A DNA stretch of 64,000 bases from RYN-133 sp036497285 (lineage in GTDB: Bacteria > Actinomycetota > Actinomycetes > Mycobacteriales > Jatrophihabitantaceae): NCBI GenBank assembly GCA_036497285.1, contig DASXJR010000104.1, positions 1 through 64,000 of the forward strand, given 5' to 3'. The notes under the pieces were generated by a model, which saw nothing but the letters and a program-made list of their open reading frames with translations, was not told the DNA's origin and did not search any database. Positions 1 to 8,842 of this stretch are shown piece after piece; within the stretch, counting starts at the first letter, position 1, and each line of letters opens with the position of its first letter. The position numbers and the translations under genes are program-made.

Positions 1-368
<368 letters not shown>

Positions 369-518
369 CACATACACTCTTTCGGTGAGCTCTGCGATCC
401 GAATCATGTAATTTGCTGGCAAGCTTGCTTGTCGACGCGTCCACTGTGCAGTTCTCGGGGTACGGTCCCCGTCTCTCGATTTCGGTCGAGAGATGGTGCG
501 GGCCATATCTCCATAGAG

Positions 519-636
519 TTTCGGCGGCCATAGCGAGAGGGAAACGCCCGGTCCCATCCCGAACCCGGAAGCTAAGCCTCTCAGCGCCGATGGTACTGCG
601 CGGGCCACTGCGTGGGAGAGTAGGACGTCGCCGGAC
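519..636 (+). rRNA. rrf: 5S ribosomal RNA
   Basis: About 118 nt with the conserved 5S core GGTCCCATCCCGAACCCGGAAG in its middle and complementary ends (TTTCGGCGGCC near the start, GTCGCCGGAC near the end) that form helix I. It lies about 150 nt after the 23S gene, as in actinobacterial rRNA operons, and is followed by a strong hairpin. The ends are estimated to within a few bases. Long frames crossing it are spurious. Confidence 0.95.
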
Positions 637-646
637 ATTCTTTGGA

Positions 647-680
647 CAAGGGCCGCCCAGTGGGCGGCCCTTGTTCCGTT
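647..680 (+). terminator. rRNA operon terminator hairpin
   Basis: A near-perfect GC-rich inverted repeat, CAAGGGCCGCCCA at 647-659 and TGGGCGGCCCTTG at 661-673, followed by a short T-containing tail (TTCCGTTT). It sits 10 nt after the 5S gene, where an intrinsic terminator of the rRNA operon is expected. Confidence 0.85.
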
Positions 681-712
681 TAAGTTCTCGAGAGAAGGCT
701 AGAGAGCAGATC

Positions 713-1795
713 GTGGACAATTCACCAGGTCGTGACAAGCGGGGCGGGACGGGCGGGCGCTCGGGACGCCCGAACTCGGGCCGCGGATCCGGTCGGACCG
801 ACGGCGGCCGCGACAGCGGTGGTGGCCGAGGTGCCACCGGTGGACGCGGCGGTAGTTCCGGTAACCGCGGCGCGACCGATGGGCGGGGCACGACCGGCGG
901 GCGAGGTGGAGCCGCTGGCCGAGGCGCCACTTCCGGCGGCCGAGGTGCCTCCGGTGGTCGCGACGACGGTCCCCGTCGGGGGCACAGCCGCGACGCTCGC
1001 GACACTCGTGACGCTCGCGGCGGACGCCCGGGTGCGACGCGTCGGGACAATTCCCGGTTCGAGGACCGCCGCAGTCCACGGGCAGACGACCGTCGCGATA
1101 CGTCGGCACGCGACAACCGCCGCACCGATCGATCCGCCGAGCCGCCGGTGCCTGACGGTCTCGACATCTCGATGCTGGACCGTCAGGTCCGCGCCGAGCT
1201 CCGCTCCCTGAGCAAGCCGAACGCCGAGGTGGTCGCCGGCCATCTGATCGCGGCGGGACTGGCGCTCGACACCGACCCGAAGAAGGCGCTGGCCCACGCC
1301 CGGGCCGCACGCGGGCGGGCGTCGCGCCTCGCGGTCGTTCGGGAGGCCGTCGGCGTCGCCGCCTACCACGCGCAGGAGTGGAACGAGGCGCTCACCGAGC
1401 TGCGGACCGCGCGTCGGATCTCGGGCGACCCGCACAATCTCGCGATCATCGCTGACTGCGAGCGCGCCCTCGGCCGTCCCGGTCAGGCGGTACGCATGCT
1501 GAGTGACCCGGATGTCGGCAAGCTCGATCCGGAGAGCCGGGCCGAGCTGTTCATCGTGGTGGCCGGTGCCCGCCGCGACATGGGCCAGTTCGATGCTGCG
1601 CTGGCCGTGCTCGGCCGCGGTGGGTTGGACAGGGAGCGGCCACGTCCGGGGGCGATGCGGCTCTGGTACGCCTACGCCGACACCCTGGCCGAACTGGGCC
1701 GCACCGAGGACGCCGCGTCATGGTTCGCCGCCAGCGCCGCCCTCGACGTCGACGGGGAGACCGACGCCGCGGAACGCGCCGCCGATCTGCTCTGA
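713..1795 (+). CDS. Tetratricopeptide-repeat protein with RGG-rich disordered N-terminus (Rv1691-like)
   Basis: The open frame runs back through the 5S gene, so the start is set at GTG 713, after the rRNA terminator and preceded by GAGAG, giving 360 aa. Residues 1 to about 145 are almost entirely Gly, Arg, Asp, Ser and Thr with many RG/GRG steps, so probably disordered. From about residue 150 to the end are helical TPR-like repeats (ALAHARAARGRA, AAYHAQEWNEALTELRTA, FDAALAVLGRGG). The position just before the HAD/SCP2/TlyA block matches M. tuberculosis Rv1691, a conserved TPR protein of unknown function. The long RG-rich head resembles RNA-binding or phase-separating regions, which is an inference. 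No partner is evident from the sequence. Confidence 0.8.
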   Translation: MDNSPGRDKRGGTGGRSGRPNSGRGSGRTDGGRDSGGGRGATGGRGGSSGNRGATDGRGTTGGRGGAAGRGATSGGRGASGGRDDGPRRGHSRDARDTRDARGGRPGATRRDNSRFEDRRSPRADDRRDTSARDNRRTDRSAEPPVPDGLDISMLDRQVRAELRSLSKPNAEVVAGHLIAAGLALDTDPKKALAHARAARGRASRLAVVREAVGVAAYHAQEWNEALTELRTARRISGDPHNLAIIADCERALGRPGQAVRMLSDPDVGKLDPESRAELFIVVAGARRDMGQFDAALAVLGRGGLDRERPRPGAMRLWYAYADTLAELGRTEDAASWFAASAALDVDGETDAAERAADLL

Positions 1796-1912
1796 GGCGC
1801 GCATAGCACGCTGCGCCGACGCTCGCGCTCGCGCTGTGCACACGCTGGGTGGTTGTCCACCGTGGACGAGGAATCGGTACGCGGACCGCCGCCCGGGTCG
1901 CATGATCGGGCC

Positions 1913-2263
1913 ATGACGACAACCGATCTGGCGGACGACAACGTCGTGTTCCTGCGTGGCCGTCTGGCCGCAGCGCCGGTGACCCGGGCCTTACCCAGCG
2001 GCGACGAGATAGTCAGCTTCCGGCTCACCGTCGACAGACCCGCTGCGGCCAACGACACCCGCGCGCGCGTCGACAGCATCGATTGCGCGACCGCCGCGCC
2101 GCGAGTGCGCCGCTGCGTGGAGCGTGCTGAGCCCGGCGAGTGTCTCGAGGTACACGGTGCGCTGCAGCGTCGGTTCTGGCGCTCGTCCGGCAACCTCGGC
2201 AGCCGCTACGAGGTGGTGGTGGCCACCGCCAAGCTCAGCCGCCGTCGGCGAAGCGACGCATGA
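1913..2263 (+). CDS. Single-stranded DNA-binding protein-like OB-fold protein
   Basis: A 116-aa protein with the OB-fold pattern of bacterial SSB: NVVFLRGRLAAAPVTR, then SGDEIVSFRLTVDR, a middle strand DSIDCATAA, then LEVHGALQRRFWR and a final strand YEVVVATAKL. It lacks the long Gly/Pro-rich tail and acidic DDDxPF tip of the main replicative SSB, so it looks like a short paralogue. ATG 1913 is chosen over the upstream GTG at 1853 because it immediately precedes the first OB strand. Its 3' end overlaps the convergent DUF1015 gene by 29 bp. Substrate and role are inferred from the fold only. Confidence 0.7.
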   Translation: MTTTDLADDNVVFLRGRLAAAPVTRALPSGDEIVSFRLTVDRPAAANDTRARVDSIDCATAAPRVRRCVERAEPGECLEVHGALQRRFWRSSGNLGSRYEVVVATAKLSRRRRSDA

Positions 2264-3503
2264 ACAGTCCGGAAGCCGGCTTCGGCGTGAACAGCGTCGA
2301 CTTGCGCGGCATCCGCGCTCCCGCCGCGGCGACCGCCGCCACCGCCGCGACCGGCGTGGGCCGCAACAGCACGGCGGTCGAGCCGGTGTTCTGCGCGGCC
2401 GACACAGCTTCGTCGACCGTGTGCGCGTACCCGACCGTGTCCACGGTGTCTTCGAGGCCCCAGACCTGCTCGACCAGGCCACGATGAAGCACGGTCACGT
2501 CGAGGTCGGTCAGCGTTGCCGTCTCGCCCTCGTGCGAGATCGCGTCGCGGATCCGCCGGCCGGTTTCGATGACGACGACGGTTCGGCTGCCGTCGGTGAG
2601 AACCGCGGTGAACTCGGCACCGTCGCCGAGGCCGGCGAGCGCGTCCGCGGCCGAACCGGCCTCGCGGATCTCCATGCCCCAGTCGCCCAGCTCCGCGAGG
2701 GCCGCGTCCAGCGGCAGCCTCACGACCCGGTGAATGGCGTGCACCTGGGGGCCGTAGCTGGTCGAGTCGACCAGCAGGGTCAGCCCGAAGTCCCACGGGC
2801 CGGCACCGCGCGACTCGCGCAGTTCGTACTGCAGCTCGCGGTAGGTCGCGTACCGGTGGTGACCGTCGGCGATCAGGGCGCGCCGGGTGGCGAGGTCCGC
2901 AGCGATCGCGTCGAGCGTCTGCCGGTCGTCGAGGCGCCAGAGCCGGTGGGTGATGCCGTCGTCTGTGGTCGCTGCCGCCAACGGCGGAACCTGATCCACA
3001 GAGGCCACCGCATCCGACGCCGCACCACCGCCGTCATAGACGAGATAGATCGGCTCCACGTTGGCCTCGGTGGCGCGCATCAACGCGAGCCGGTCCGCGA
3101 CCGGCCCGGCCATCGTGTTCTCGTGCGGCAGGATCACGCCGTCGGCCGGGTCGCGCAGTTCGATGGCGCCGACGAGACCACGGGTAGCCGCCCCGGCCGA
3201 ATCGCGCATCTCGTAGACGTACAGGACCGCATCGGCGTCGGTCCGGTAGCGCCCGGATTCCACCCACCCGTCGAGTCGCTGCGCGGCCGCCTGGTACGGA
3301 TCGCCGTCCCGATCTTCGGGAAGAATCACCGCGACCGCATTGTCGGGGTCGGCGGCGATCAACCGCGCCCGCTGGTCGGCGTCGATGACGTCGTACGGCG
3401 GACACAGCGCGCGAGCAAGCTTCGGCCCGTCGGAGGTCGGGCGCAGGGCCTGGAAGGGTGCGAGGCGCAACCCGCGAGCGGGGGCCGGCGAAGATGCGGT
3501 CAC
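2235..3503 (-). CDS. DUF1015 family protein
   Basis: A 422-aa protein matching the DUF1015 (COG4198) family: N-terminal LAPFQALRPT, then ALCPPYDVIDADQRARL, the conserved ILPHENT motif, and ADGHHRYATYRELQ in the middle, all hallmarks of the family. No biochemical function is established; members are often linked to SerA or HprK-like contexts elsewhere. It starts at GTG 3503 and is divergent from the HAD phosphatase gene, with about 46 bp between the two start codons, so the promoters probably overlap. It converges with the SSB-like gene. Family assignment is firm; function is unknown. Confidence 0.85.
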   Translation of the reverse strand: MTASSPAPARGLRLAPFQALRPTSDGPKLARALCPPYDVIDADQRARLIAADPDNAVAVILPEDRDGDPYQAAAQRLDGWVESGRYRTDADAVLYVYEMRDSAGAATRGLVGAIELRDPADGVILPHENTMAGPVADRLALMRATEANVEPIYLVYDGGGAASDAVASVDQVPPLAAATTDDGITHRLWRLDDRQTLDAIAADLATRRALIADGHHRYATYRELQYELRESRGAGPWDFGLTLLVDSTSYGPQVHAIHRVVRLPLDAALAELGDWGMEIREAGSAADALAGLGDGAEFTAVLTDGSRTVVVIETGRRIRDAISHEGETATLTDLDVTVLHRGLVEQVWGLEDTVDTVGYAHTVDEAVSAAQNTGSTAVLLRPTPVAAVAAVAAAGARMPRKSTLFTPKPASGLFMRRFADGG

Positions 3504-3549
3504 GGTGCTCGATCGTATCGAGCGCGGTGCGGGTGGCAGGATCGGCTAC

Positions 3550-4614
3550 GTGCCTGCGTCCTTGACGGCGAGCAGACGGACGCTCGCAACTCGCTACGAC
3601 GTCGCGCTGCTCGACCTCGACGGCGTGGTGTACGTGGGCCAGCAGGCGGTCGATGGCGTCCCGAAGGCGCTGCACGATGCTCGCGAGGCCGGGATGCGGC
3701 TGGCCTTCGTGACGAACAACGCCGCGCGTCCGCCCGAAGCTGTCGCGGAGCACCTGCGCGACTTGGGGATTCCGGCCCAGTCGGCGGAAGTGACCACGTC
3801 GTCCCAGGCGGCCGCGCACTACCTGGCCGACCGATTGCCGCCGGGCGCCGCGGTTCTGGTGGTGGGCACGACGGGGCTCGTCGAAGCGCTGCGAGAACGC
3901 GGCCTCACCCCGGTCACCTCGGCCGACGACGACCCGGCGGCGGTGGTGCAGGGATATTCGCCGGAGCTCGACTGGAAACAACTCGCCGAAGGCGCGGTCG
4001 CCATCCGACGCGGTTTGCCGTGGGTCGCGACCAATCTCGACCCGACCGTGCCTTCGCCGCGCGGGCCACTGCCGGGCAACGGATCGTTGGTCGCGGCGCT
4101 GCGTCACGCGACAGGGCGGGCGCCGGTCGCGACCGGCAAACCGGATCCGACGATGCACCGCGAGTCGGTCCAGCGTTCCCGAGCCGAGCGACCGATTGTC
4201 GTCGGCGACCGGCTCGACACCGATATCGAGGGCGCTGCGGCGGTCGGCTGCGACAGCCTGCTGGTGCTCAGTGGCGTCACCAGCGCGGCGGAACTGCTCG
4301 CAGCCGGCCCCGCGCACCGCCCGAACTACCTGGCGCCCACGCTGGCCGGGCTGCTTGTCGAGCACCCGGGAGCGGGCGCGGGCCAAGACACCGCGCGGTG
4401 CGGTCGATGGCTGGCCAAGGCTTCGTCCGGGACGCTGACGCTGTCCCACGCGGAGACGGGCTCCGACTCTGTCGCAGGCGACGACTTGGATCCGCTTCGG
4501 GCGCTGTGCGTGGCGGCCTGGTCGGCGGCGGGGCGGCGTGCGGACACCGACTGGCGGATCGAGGCGGCGGACGAGTCCGCCAAAGGGGCGCTGTCGGGTC
4601 TCGACCTCGCGTGA
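3550..4614 (+). CDS. HAD-IIA family phosphatase (Rv1692-like)
   Basis: A 354-aa HAD-superfamily phosphatase. HAD motif I is LLDLDGVVYVG with catalytic Asp22 and Asp24, motif II is FVTNNAARP, and the C-terminal motifs are TGKPDPTM and IVVGDRLDTDIEGA. The cap is of the IIA type. After the HAD core a segment of roughly 90 residues (beginning WLAKASSGTLTL) matches the C-terminal extension of Rv1692, which is reported as a glycerol-3-phosphate phosphatase acting in lipid polar-head recycling. GTG 3550 is preferred because GGCAGG sits 9 nt upstream; GTG 3505 is the alternative. The neighbours on both sides are the same as in mycobacteria. Confidence 0.88.
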   Translation: MPASLTASRRTLATRYDVALLDLDGVVYVGQQAVDGVPKALHDAREAGMRLAFVTNNAARPPEAVAEHLRDLGIPAQSAEVTTSSQAAAHYLADRLPPGAAVLVVGTTGLVEALRERGLTPVTSADDDPAAVVQGYSPELDWKQLAEGAVAIRRGLPWVATNLDPTVPSPRGPLPGNGSLVAALRHATGRAPVATGKPDPTMHRESVQRSRAERPIVVGDRLDTDIEGAAAVGCDSLLVLSGVTSAAELLAAGPAHRPNYLAPTLAGLLVEHPGAGAGQDTARCGRWLAKASSGTLTLSHAETGSDSVAGDDLDPLRALCVAAWSAAGRRADTDWRIEAADESAKGALSGLDLA

Positions 4615-4630
4615 TCGGGAGACCGCAGCC

Positions 4631-4963
4631 TCAGAAGACCGACCGGAGCTTGATCAGGTCGAACATCCCCGCGTCGATCTTGATGCGGCCGCTGGCCCAC
4701 GCCGAGGCGAAATTGGCGCGGCCCGAGACGAGATCGATGAGATCGTCGCTCGACATGGTCAGCTTGACCTGGGCGGTGGCGTCGTCGACGCGGCGAATAT
4801 CGGTGAGCTTTCCGTCGTGCAGGTGACCGGCGAAGATCACGCCGATGTCGGGCAGCCGGCAGGTCAACGTGCGGTCGAGATCGGTGCGCTTGCTCGGGTC
4901 CGACGCGGAAAGCCGATCGGCCAGGGAATGGAACGCGGCATCGCACTCCTCGACGCTGGCCAT
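4631..4963 (-). CDS. SCP2 sterol-carrier-domain protein
   Basis: A 110-aa protein that is essentially one SCP2-like domain: DRTLTCRLPDIGVIFAGHL, then a strand-rich middle, SSDDLIDLVSGRANFASAWA and SGRIKIDAGMFDLIKL at the end. The last part is the characteristic dip-and-return motif of SCP2 lipid-binding domains. The minus-strand frame is open far upstream, but only the part from ATG 4963 has protein-like composition, so that start is used. Members bind hydrophobic ligands in a tunnel; a ligand cannot be named. It is convergent with the HAD gene, 16 nt away. Confidence 0.82.
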   Translation of the reverse strand: MASVEECDAAFHSLADRLSASDPSKRTDLDRTLTCRLPDIGVIFAGHLHDGKLTDIRRVDDATAQVKLTMSSDDLIDLVSGRANFASAWASGRIKIDAGMFDLIKLRSVF

Positions 4964-5022
4964 GCGCGCGACGCTACCGCAGGCGGTACCGTCGACCGTG
5001 CGCAGGAAGGAGATCGATCCGG

Positions 5023-5205
5023 GTGATGTCGACCAGCGAGGATGAGGAGCACGGTGTGCCGACGAGCGCTGAAGCCGAGGACACCGGCCCTGACCTGTCG
5101 GTGCTCGACGACCTGGACGGTCGCCCGCTGCACGAGCATGTGGCCGCCTACGACGAGCTGCACGCACGGCTGCAGAATGCGCTGAACCGGATCGACGGGG
5201 TCTAG
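5023..5205 (+). CDS. Small conserved protein (Rv1693-like)
   Basis: A 60-aa acidic protein directly upstream of tlyA, like Rv1693. The C-terminal half (GRPLHEHVAAYDELHARLQNAL) is a predicted amphipathic helix ending NRIDGV. It resembles small helical proteins encoded next to tlyA in other actinobacteria, whose function is unknown. A good ribosome site AAGGAG (5007-5012) lies 10 nt before GTG 5023; ATG 5026 is also possible. It is probably co-transcribed with tlyA 17 nt downstream. Confidence 0.75.
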   Translation: MMSTSEDEEHGVPTSAEAEDTGPDLSVLDDLDGRPLHEHVAAYDELHARLQNALNRIDGV

Positions 5206-5222
5206 CCGCGGCGCATACCGAG

Positions 5223-6059
5223 ATGCCTGCCCGTGTCCACCGCCTGGACGCCGAGCTGACCCGGCGCGGTCTGGCGCGCTCCCGCGAACACGCCGTCGCG
5301 CTGATCAACGCCGGACGGGTCGAGGTGCGCGGCGTGATCGCGCGCAAACCCGCCTCCGGTGTCGCCGCGGACACGTCGCTGCGGGTCATCGCCGACGAGT
5401 CCGATCCGAACTACGCCTCGCGTGGCGGCTTCAAGCTCGCGGGTGCCCTGCAGGCGTTCCCCGAGATCGCGGTCTCGGGCAAGCGGTGCCTTGATGCCGG
5501 CGCCTCGACCGGCGGGTTCACCGACGTGCTGCTGCGATCCGGCGCCCGCCAGGTGATCGCGGTCGACGTCGGCTACGGCCAACTCGCCTGGAACCTGCGC
5601 ACCGACGACCGCGTGATCGTTCACGACCGGACCAACGTGCGGACGCTGACACCGGACGAGATCGGCGGTCCGGTCGACCTGTCCGTGGCCGACCTGTCGT
5701 TCATCTCGCTGCAGCTGGTATTACCCGCGTTGATCGCGTGCACCGACGACGCGGGCGACATCGTGCCGATGGTCAAGCCACAGTTCGAAGTCGGCAAGCA
5801 GCGATTGGGCAGTGGCGGGGTGGTCCGCAACTCCGAGCATCGCGCCGATGCCGTCGTGGAGGTCGCGCGGGCCGCTGCCGGCCTCGGCTGGGCGTCCGCC
5901 GGCGTGTGCACCAGCCCGCTACCCGGGCCGTCCGGCAACGTGGAATTCTTTCTCTGGCTGACCCGCACGCCGCGTGTCGAGTGCACCGAGGCACAGATCC
6001 GGGCGATCGTGGAGGCAGCGGCCCCGACAACGCACGCAGACGAAGGTGAGCGCCCATGA
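5223..6059 (+). CDS. tlyA: 16S/23S rRNA 2'-O-methyltransferase TlyA
   Basis: A 278-aa protein with an N-terminal S4 RNA-binding domain (about residues 5-65, LARSREHAVALINAGRVEVRG) and a FtsJ-like Rossmann methyltransferase domain beginning at LDAGASTGGFTDVLL (SAM site, Asp91). The later motifs ADLSFISLQLVLPAL, MVKPQFEVGK and GNVEFFLWL are typical of TlyA. In mycobacteria TlyA 2'-O-methylates 16S C1409 and 23S C1920, and its loss gives capreomycin/viomycin resistance. The length is normal. The stop overlaps the nadK start by ATGA. Confidence 0.95.
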   Translation: MPARVHRLDAELTRRGLARSREHAVALINAGRVEVRGVIARKPASGVAADTSLRVIADESDPNYASRGGFKLAGALQAFPEIAVSGKRCLDAGASTGGFTDVLLRSGARQVIAVDVGYGQLAWNLRTDDRVIVHDRTNVRTLTPDEIGGPVDLSVADLSFISLQLVLPALIACTDDAGDIVPMVKPQFEVGKQRLGSGGVVRNSEHRADAVVEVARAAAGLGWASAGVCTSPLPGPSGNVEFFLWLTRTPRVECTEAQIRAIVEAAAPTTHADEGERP

Positions 6060-6979
6060 CCGCACCGGGTCGGTCGGTGCTGCTGATCGCGCACACCGAA
6101 CGTCGGTCGATCTGCGAAGAAGCGACGCGGGCCGCAGATCAGCTGGTGTCCGCCGGCCTCGGCGTCCGGATGCTGACCGGCGAAGCCGACCGCGTCGACG
6201 TCCCGGGCGTGACCTCCGTCGACGTCGATCACGCCGCGGCGGGTGCCGAGGTGGTGCTGGTGCTGGGCGGCGACGGGACGTTCCTGCGCGCCGCGGAGCT
6301 CGCCCGCCCGGCCGGCGTGCCGATGATCGGCGTGAACCTCGGTCACGTCGGGTTCCTCGCCGAGGCCGAGCCGAACGCGCTCGAGGACACCGTCGCCGCG
6401 ATCGTGAACTGCCAGTACCAGGTCGAGGAGCGCGTCACCGTCGACGCGACTGTCATCGTCGACGGCGCGATCCAGGCCAGTGCCTGGGCGTTGAACGAAG
6501 TCTCGGTCGAACGCACCAACCGCGAGCGGATGCTCGAGATCGCCGTCGCGGTCGACGAACGCCCGCTGTTGCGCTTCGGCTGCGACGGCATCCTCTGCTC
6601 CACACCCACCGGTTCCACCGCGTATGCCTTCTCGACCGGTGGCCCGATCGTCTGGCCGAATGTCGACGCCCTGCTGTTGGTCCCCAACGCGGCGCACGCG
6701 TTGTTCGCCCGTCCTGTGGTGGTCGCCCCGACCTCGACCGTCGACATCGACCTGATCAGTGCCGGGCACGAGGCGGTGCTCAGCTGCGACGGTCGCAGGT
6801 CCGTCTCGATCCCGCCGGGCTCGCGCATCCGGGTGACCAAGGGGATCGAGCCGGTTCGCATCGCCCGGGTGGCGGCCGGATGGAGCTTCACCGACCGGCT
6901 CGTCGCCAAGTTCCAGTTGCCGGTGCGCAGCCTGCGGGAAGCCTCGCCACCGGCCCGTGGCACGTCCCCGGAGCGTTGA
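6056..6979 (+). CDS. nadK: NAD kinase
   Basis: A 307-aa ATP/polyphosphate NAD kinase that phosphorylates NAD+ to NADP+. Visible motifs are LGGDGTFLRAAE (GGDGT at 71-75, catalytic Asp73), GVNLGHVGFLAE, ALNEVSVER (the conserved NE motif) and GSTAYAFSTGGPIV. The order tlyA-nadK-recN is the standard actinobacterial arrangement, and translation is coupled to tlyA through a 4-nt ATGA overlap. The length is normal for an actinobacterial PpnK. Confidence 0.95.
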   Translation: MTAPGRSVLLIAHTERRSICEEATRAADQLVSAGLGVRMLTGEADRVDVPGVTSVDVDHAAAGAEVVLVLGGDGTFLRAAELARPAGVPMIGVNLGHVGFLAEAEPNALEDTVAAIVNCQYQVEERVTVDATVIVDGAIQASAWALNEVSVERTNRERMLEIAVAVDERPLLRFGCDGILCSTPTGSTAYAFSTGGPIVWPNVDALLLVPNAAHALFARPVVVAPTSTVDIDLISAGHEAVLSCDGRRSVSIPPGSRIRVTKGIEPVRIARVAAGWSFTDRLVAKFQLPVRSLREASPPARGTSPER

Positions 6980-6982
6980 GGG

Positions 6983-8791
6983 TTGCTCGAACAGCTCCGC
7001 ATCCGCGGCCTCGGTGTCATCGACGACGCGACGCTGCAGCTCGGGCCCGGGCTCACGGTGGTCACCGGCGAGACCGGCGCCGGCAAGACGATGGTGGTGT
7101 CCGGCCTGCTGCTGCTGTTCGGCGGTCGCGCCGACGCAGCACGGGTGCGGGCGGGTTCTGAGCAGGCGGCGGTGGACGGCCTGCTCGAGATCGATCCGGC
7201 CGCTGCGGCCGCCGAGCGGGTCCGCGACGCCGGCGGTGTGCTCGATGACGGCACCAGTCTGGTGCTGCGCCGGACGGTGAGCTCGGCCGGCCGGTCTCGG
7301 GCCCACGTCGGTGGCGCCGCGACCCCGGTGGCCGTGCTCGGTGAGCTGGCCGAGCAGTTGCTCGCGGTGCACGGCCAGTCCGACCAGCTGCGGCTCGCCC
7401 GTCCGAGCGAGCAACGCGCCGTACTCGACCGCTACGCCGGGATCGACCTCACCGACTTCGCCGCCGCCTTCGCGGAATGGCGCGCCGCCGTCGAACGATT
7501 GGACGAGCGGCGCAGCCGCATCGGCGAACTGCGCCGAGAGGCGGATTTTCTTTCGCACGGCCTGGCCGAGATCGAGGCCGCCGCACCGCTGCCCGGCGAG
7601 GACGTCGACCTCGCCGCCGCGGCGAGCCGCCTCGCGCATGCCGACGCGCTGCGCATCGCCGCGCGGCAGGCGCACGACGCACTGCTCGGCGACGCCGACG
7701 ACCCGCTCGCCGAGTCGGCGGACGTAGCCGCGCTGCTCGGCACCGCGCGCCGGGCGCTCGAGCAGCAGGCCGACGCCGACCCCGAGCTCGACGAGCTGAC
7801 CGCCCGGGTGCGCGAACTCGCCGCCCTCGCCACCGAACTCGGTACCGACTTCAGCGCGTACGCCGCAGGCCTGGACGCCGACCCCGAGCGGCTGGCCGAG
7901 CTCGAGGCGCGTCGTGCGGTGCTGACTGCGCTCGTCCGCAAGTACGTCGACGGCCCGGAGCCCGATCTGGCCGGCGTAGCTGACTGGTCCGGCCGCGCCG
8001 CCGCCCGGCTGGCCGAGATCGACGTGTCCGACGAGGCGCTGGCTGCGCTCGCCGCCCGCCGCGACGAAGCGGCCGCCCGCGTCGTCGATCTCGCGGTCGA
8101 CCTGTCGAAGCGTCGCGCAGCCGCAGCCGCCGAGCTCGGTTCCGCGGTCACCGCGGAACTGTCCGGACTCGCGATGGCCGGCGCGTCCTGCGCGATCATC
8201 GTGCGGCCCCGTGCCGTCGTCGCGGGAACTCCCGCCCTGGAGGTCGACGGCACCGACCGAAGTGTCGGCCCGGACGGCGCTGACGACGTCGAAATCGTGC
8301 TGCAGTCGCACGCCGACGCGCCGGCCCTGCCGCTCGCGCGCGGCGCATCCGGTGGAGAGTTGTCCCGGGTGATGCTCGCGATCGAGGTGTGCCTGGCCGG
8401 TGCCGATCCCGTGCCCACGATGGTCTTCGACGAGGTCGACGCCGGGGTCGGTGGTCGGGCGGCGGTCGAGGTCGGTCGGCGACTGGCGCGGCTCGCGCGC
8501 CGCGCACGGCGCCCGCAGGTCATCGTCGTGACCCACCTGGCGCAGGTCGCCGCGTACGCCGACACTCACGTGGTGGTGGACAAGCGCGCCGACGGCGATG
8601 CGGGGGTGACCGCCAGCGACGTCCGCGTGGTCACCGGTGACGATCGCGTCGCCGAGCTCGCGCGAATGCTGTCCGGAACGGCCTCTGAAACCGCCCGCCA
8701 GCACGCGCGCGAACTGCTCGACGACGCCATCGCCGACCGCAGAGATGCGCCCACGAAGCCGCGAAGAACGCCAGTTAAAACCAAGCGTTGA
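6983..8791 (+). CDS. recN: DNA repair protein RecN
   Basis: A 602-aa SMC-like ATPase that holds DNA ends during double-strand-break repair. Walker A is VTGETGAGKT (29-36), the ABC signature is LARGASGGELSRVML, and Walker B is TMVFDEVDAGVGG, followed by the H-loop VIVVTHLAQVAAYAD. The middle is Ala/Glu/Arg-rich coiled coil, as expected. The likely start is TTG 6983, three bases after the nadK stop, preceded by GGAG at 6970-6973. The length is slightly above the usual 550-590 aa. Confidence 0.94.
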   Translation: MLEQLRIRGLGVIDDATLQLGPGLTVVTGETGAGKTMVVSGLLLLFGGRADAARVRAGSEQAAVDGLLEIDPAAAAAERVRDAGGVLDDGTSLVLRRTVSSAGRSRAHVGGAATPVAVLGELAEQLLAVHGQSDQLRLARPSEQRAVLDRYAGIDLTDFAAAFAEWRAAVERLDERRSRIGELRREADFLSHGLAEIEAAAPLPGEDVDLAAAASRLAHADALRIAARQAHDALLGDADDPLAESADVAALLGTARRALEQQADADPELDELTARVRELAALATELGTDFSAYAAGLDADPERLAELEARRAVLTALVRKYVDGPEPDLAGVADWSGRAAARLAEIDVSDEALAALAARRDEAAARVVDLAVDLSKRRAAAAAELGSAVTAELSGLAMAGASCAIIVRPRAVVAGTPALEVDGTDRSVGPDGADDVEIVLQSHADAPALPLARGASGGELSRVMLAIEVCLAGADPVPTMVFDEVDAGVGGRAAVEVGRRLARLARRARRPQVIVVTHLAQVAAYADTHVVVDKRADGDAGVTASDVRVVTGDDRVAELARMLSGTASETARQHARELLDDAIADRRDAPTKPRRTPVKTKR

Positions 8792-8842
8792 CCCGCGTGG
8801 CGCGGCCGGCCCACGCGCCGACGGATGGCAGCATGGGATCCC

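Noticed and set aside
2124..4826. 900-codon plus-strand frame over the DUF1015 and HAD genes
   Set aside because: It is a GC-rich shadow of the opposite-strand DUF1015 gene and of HAD in another frame; no family motif.
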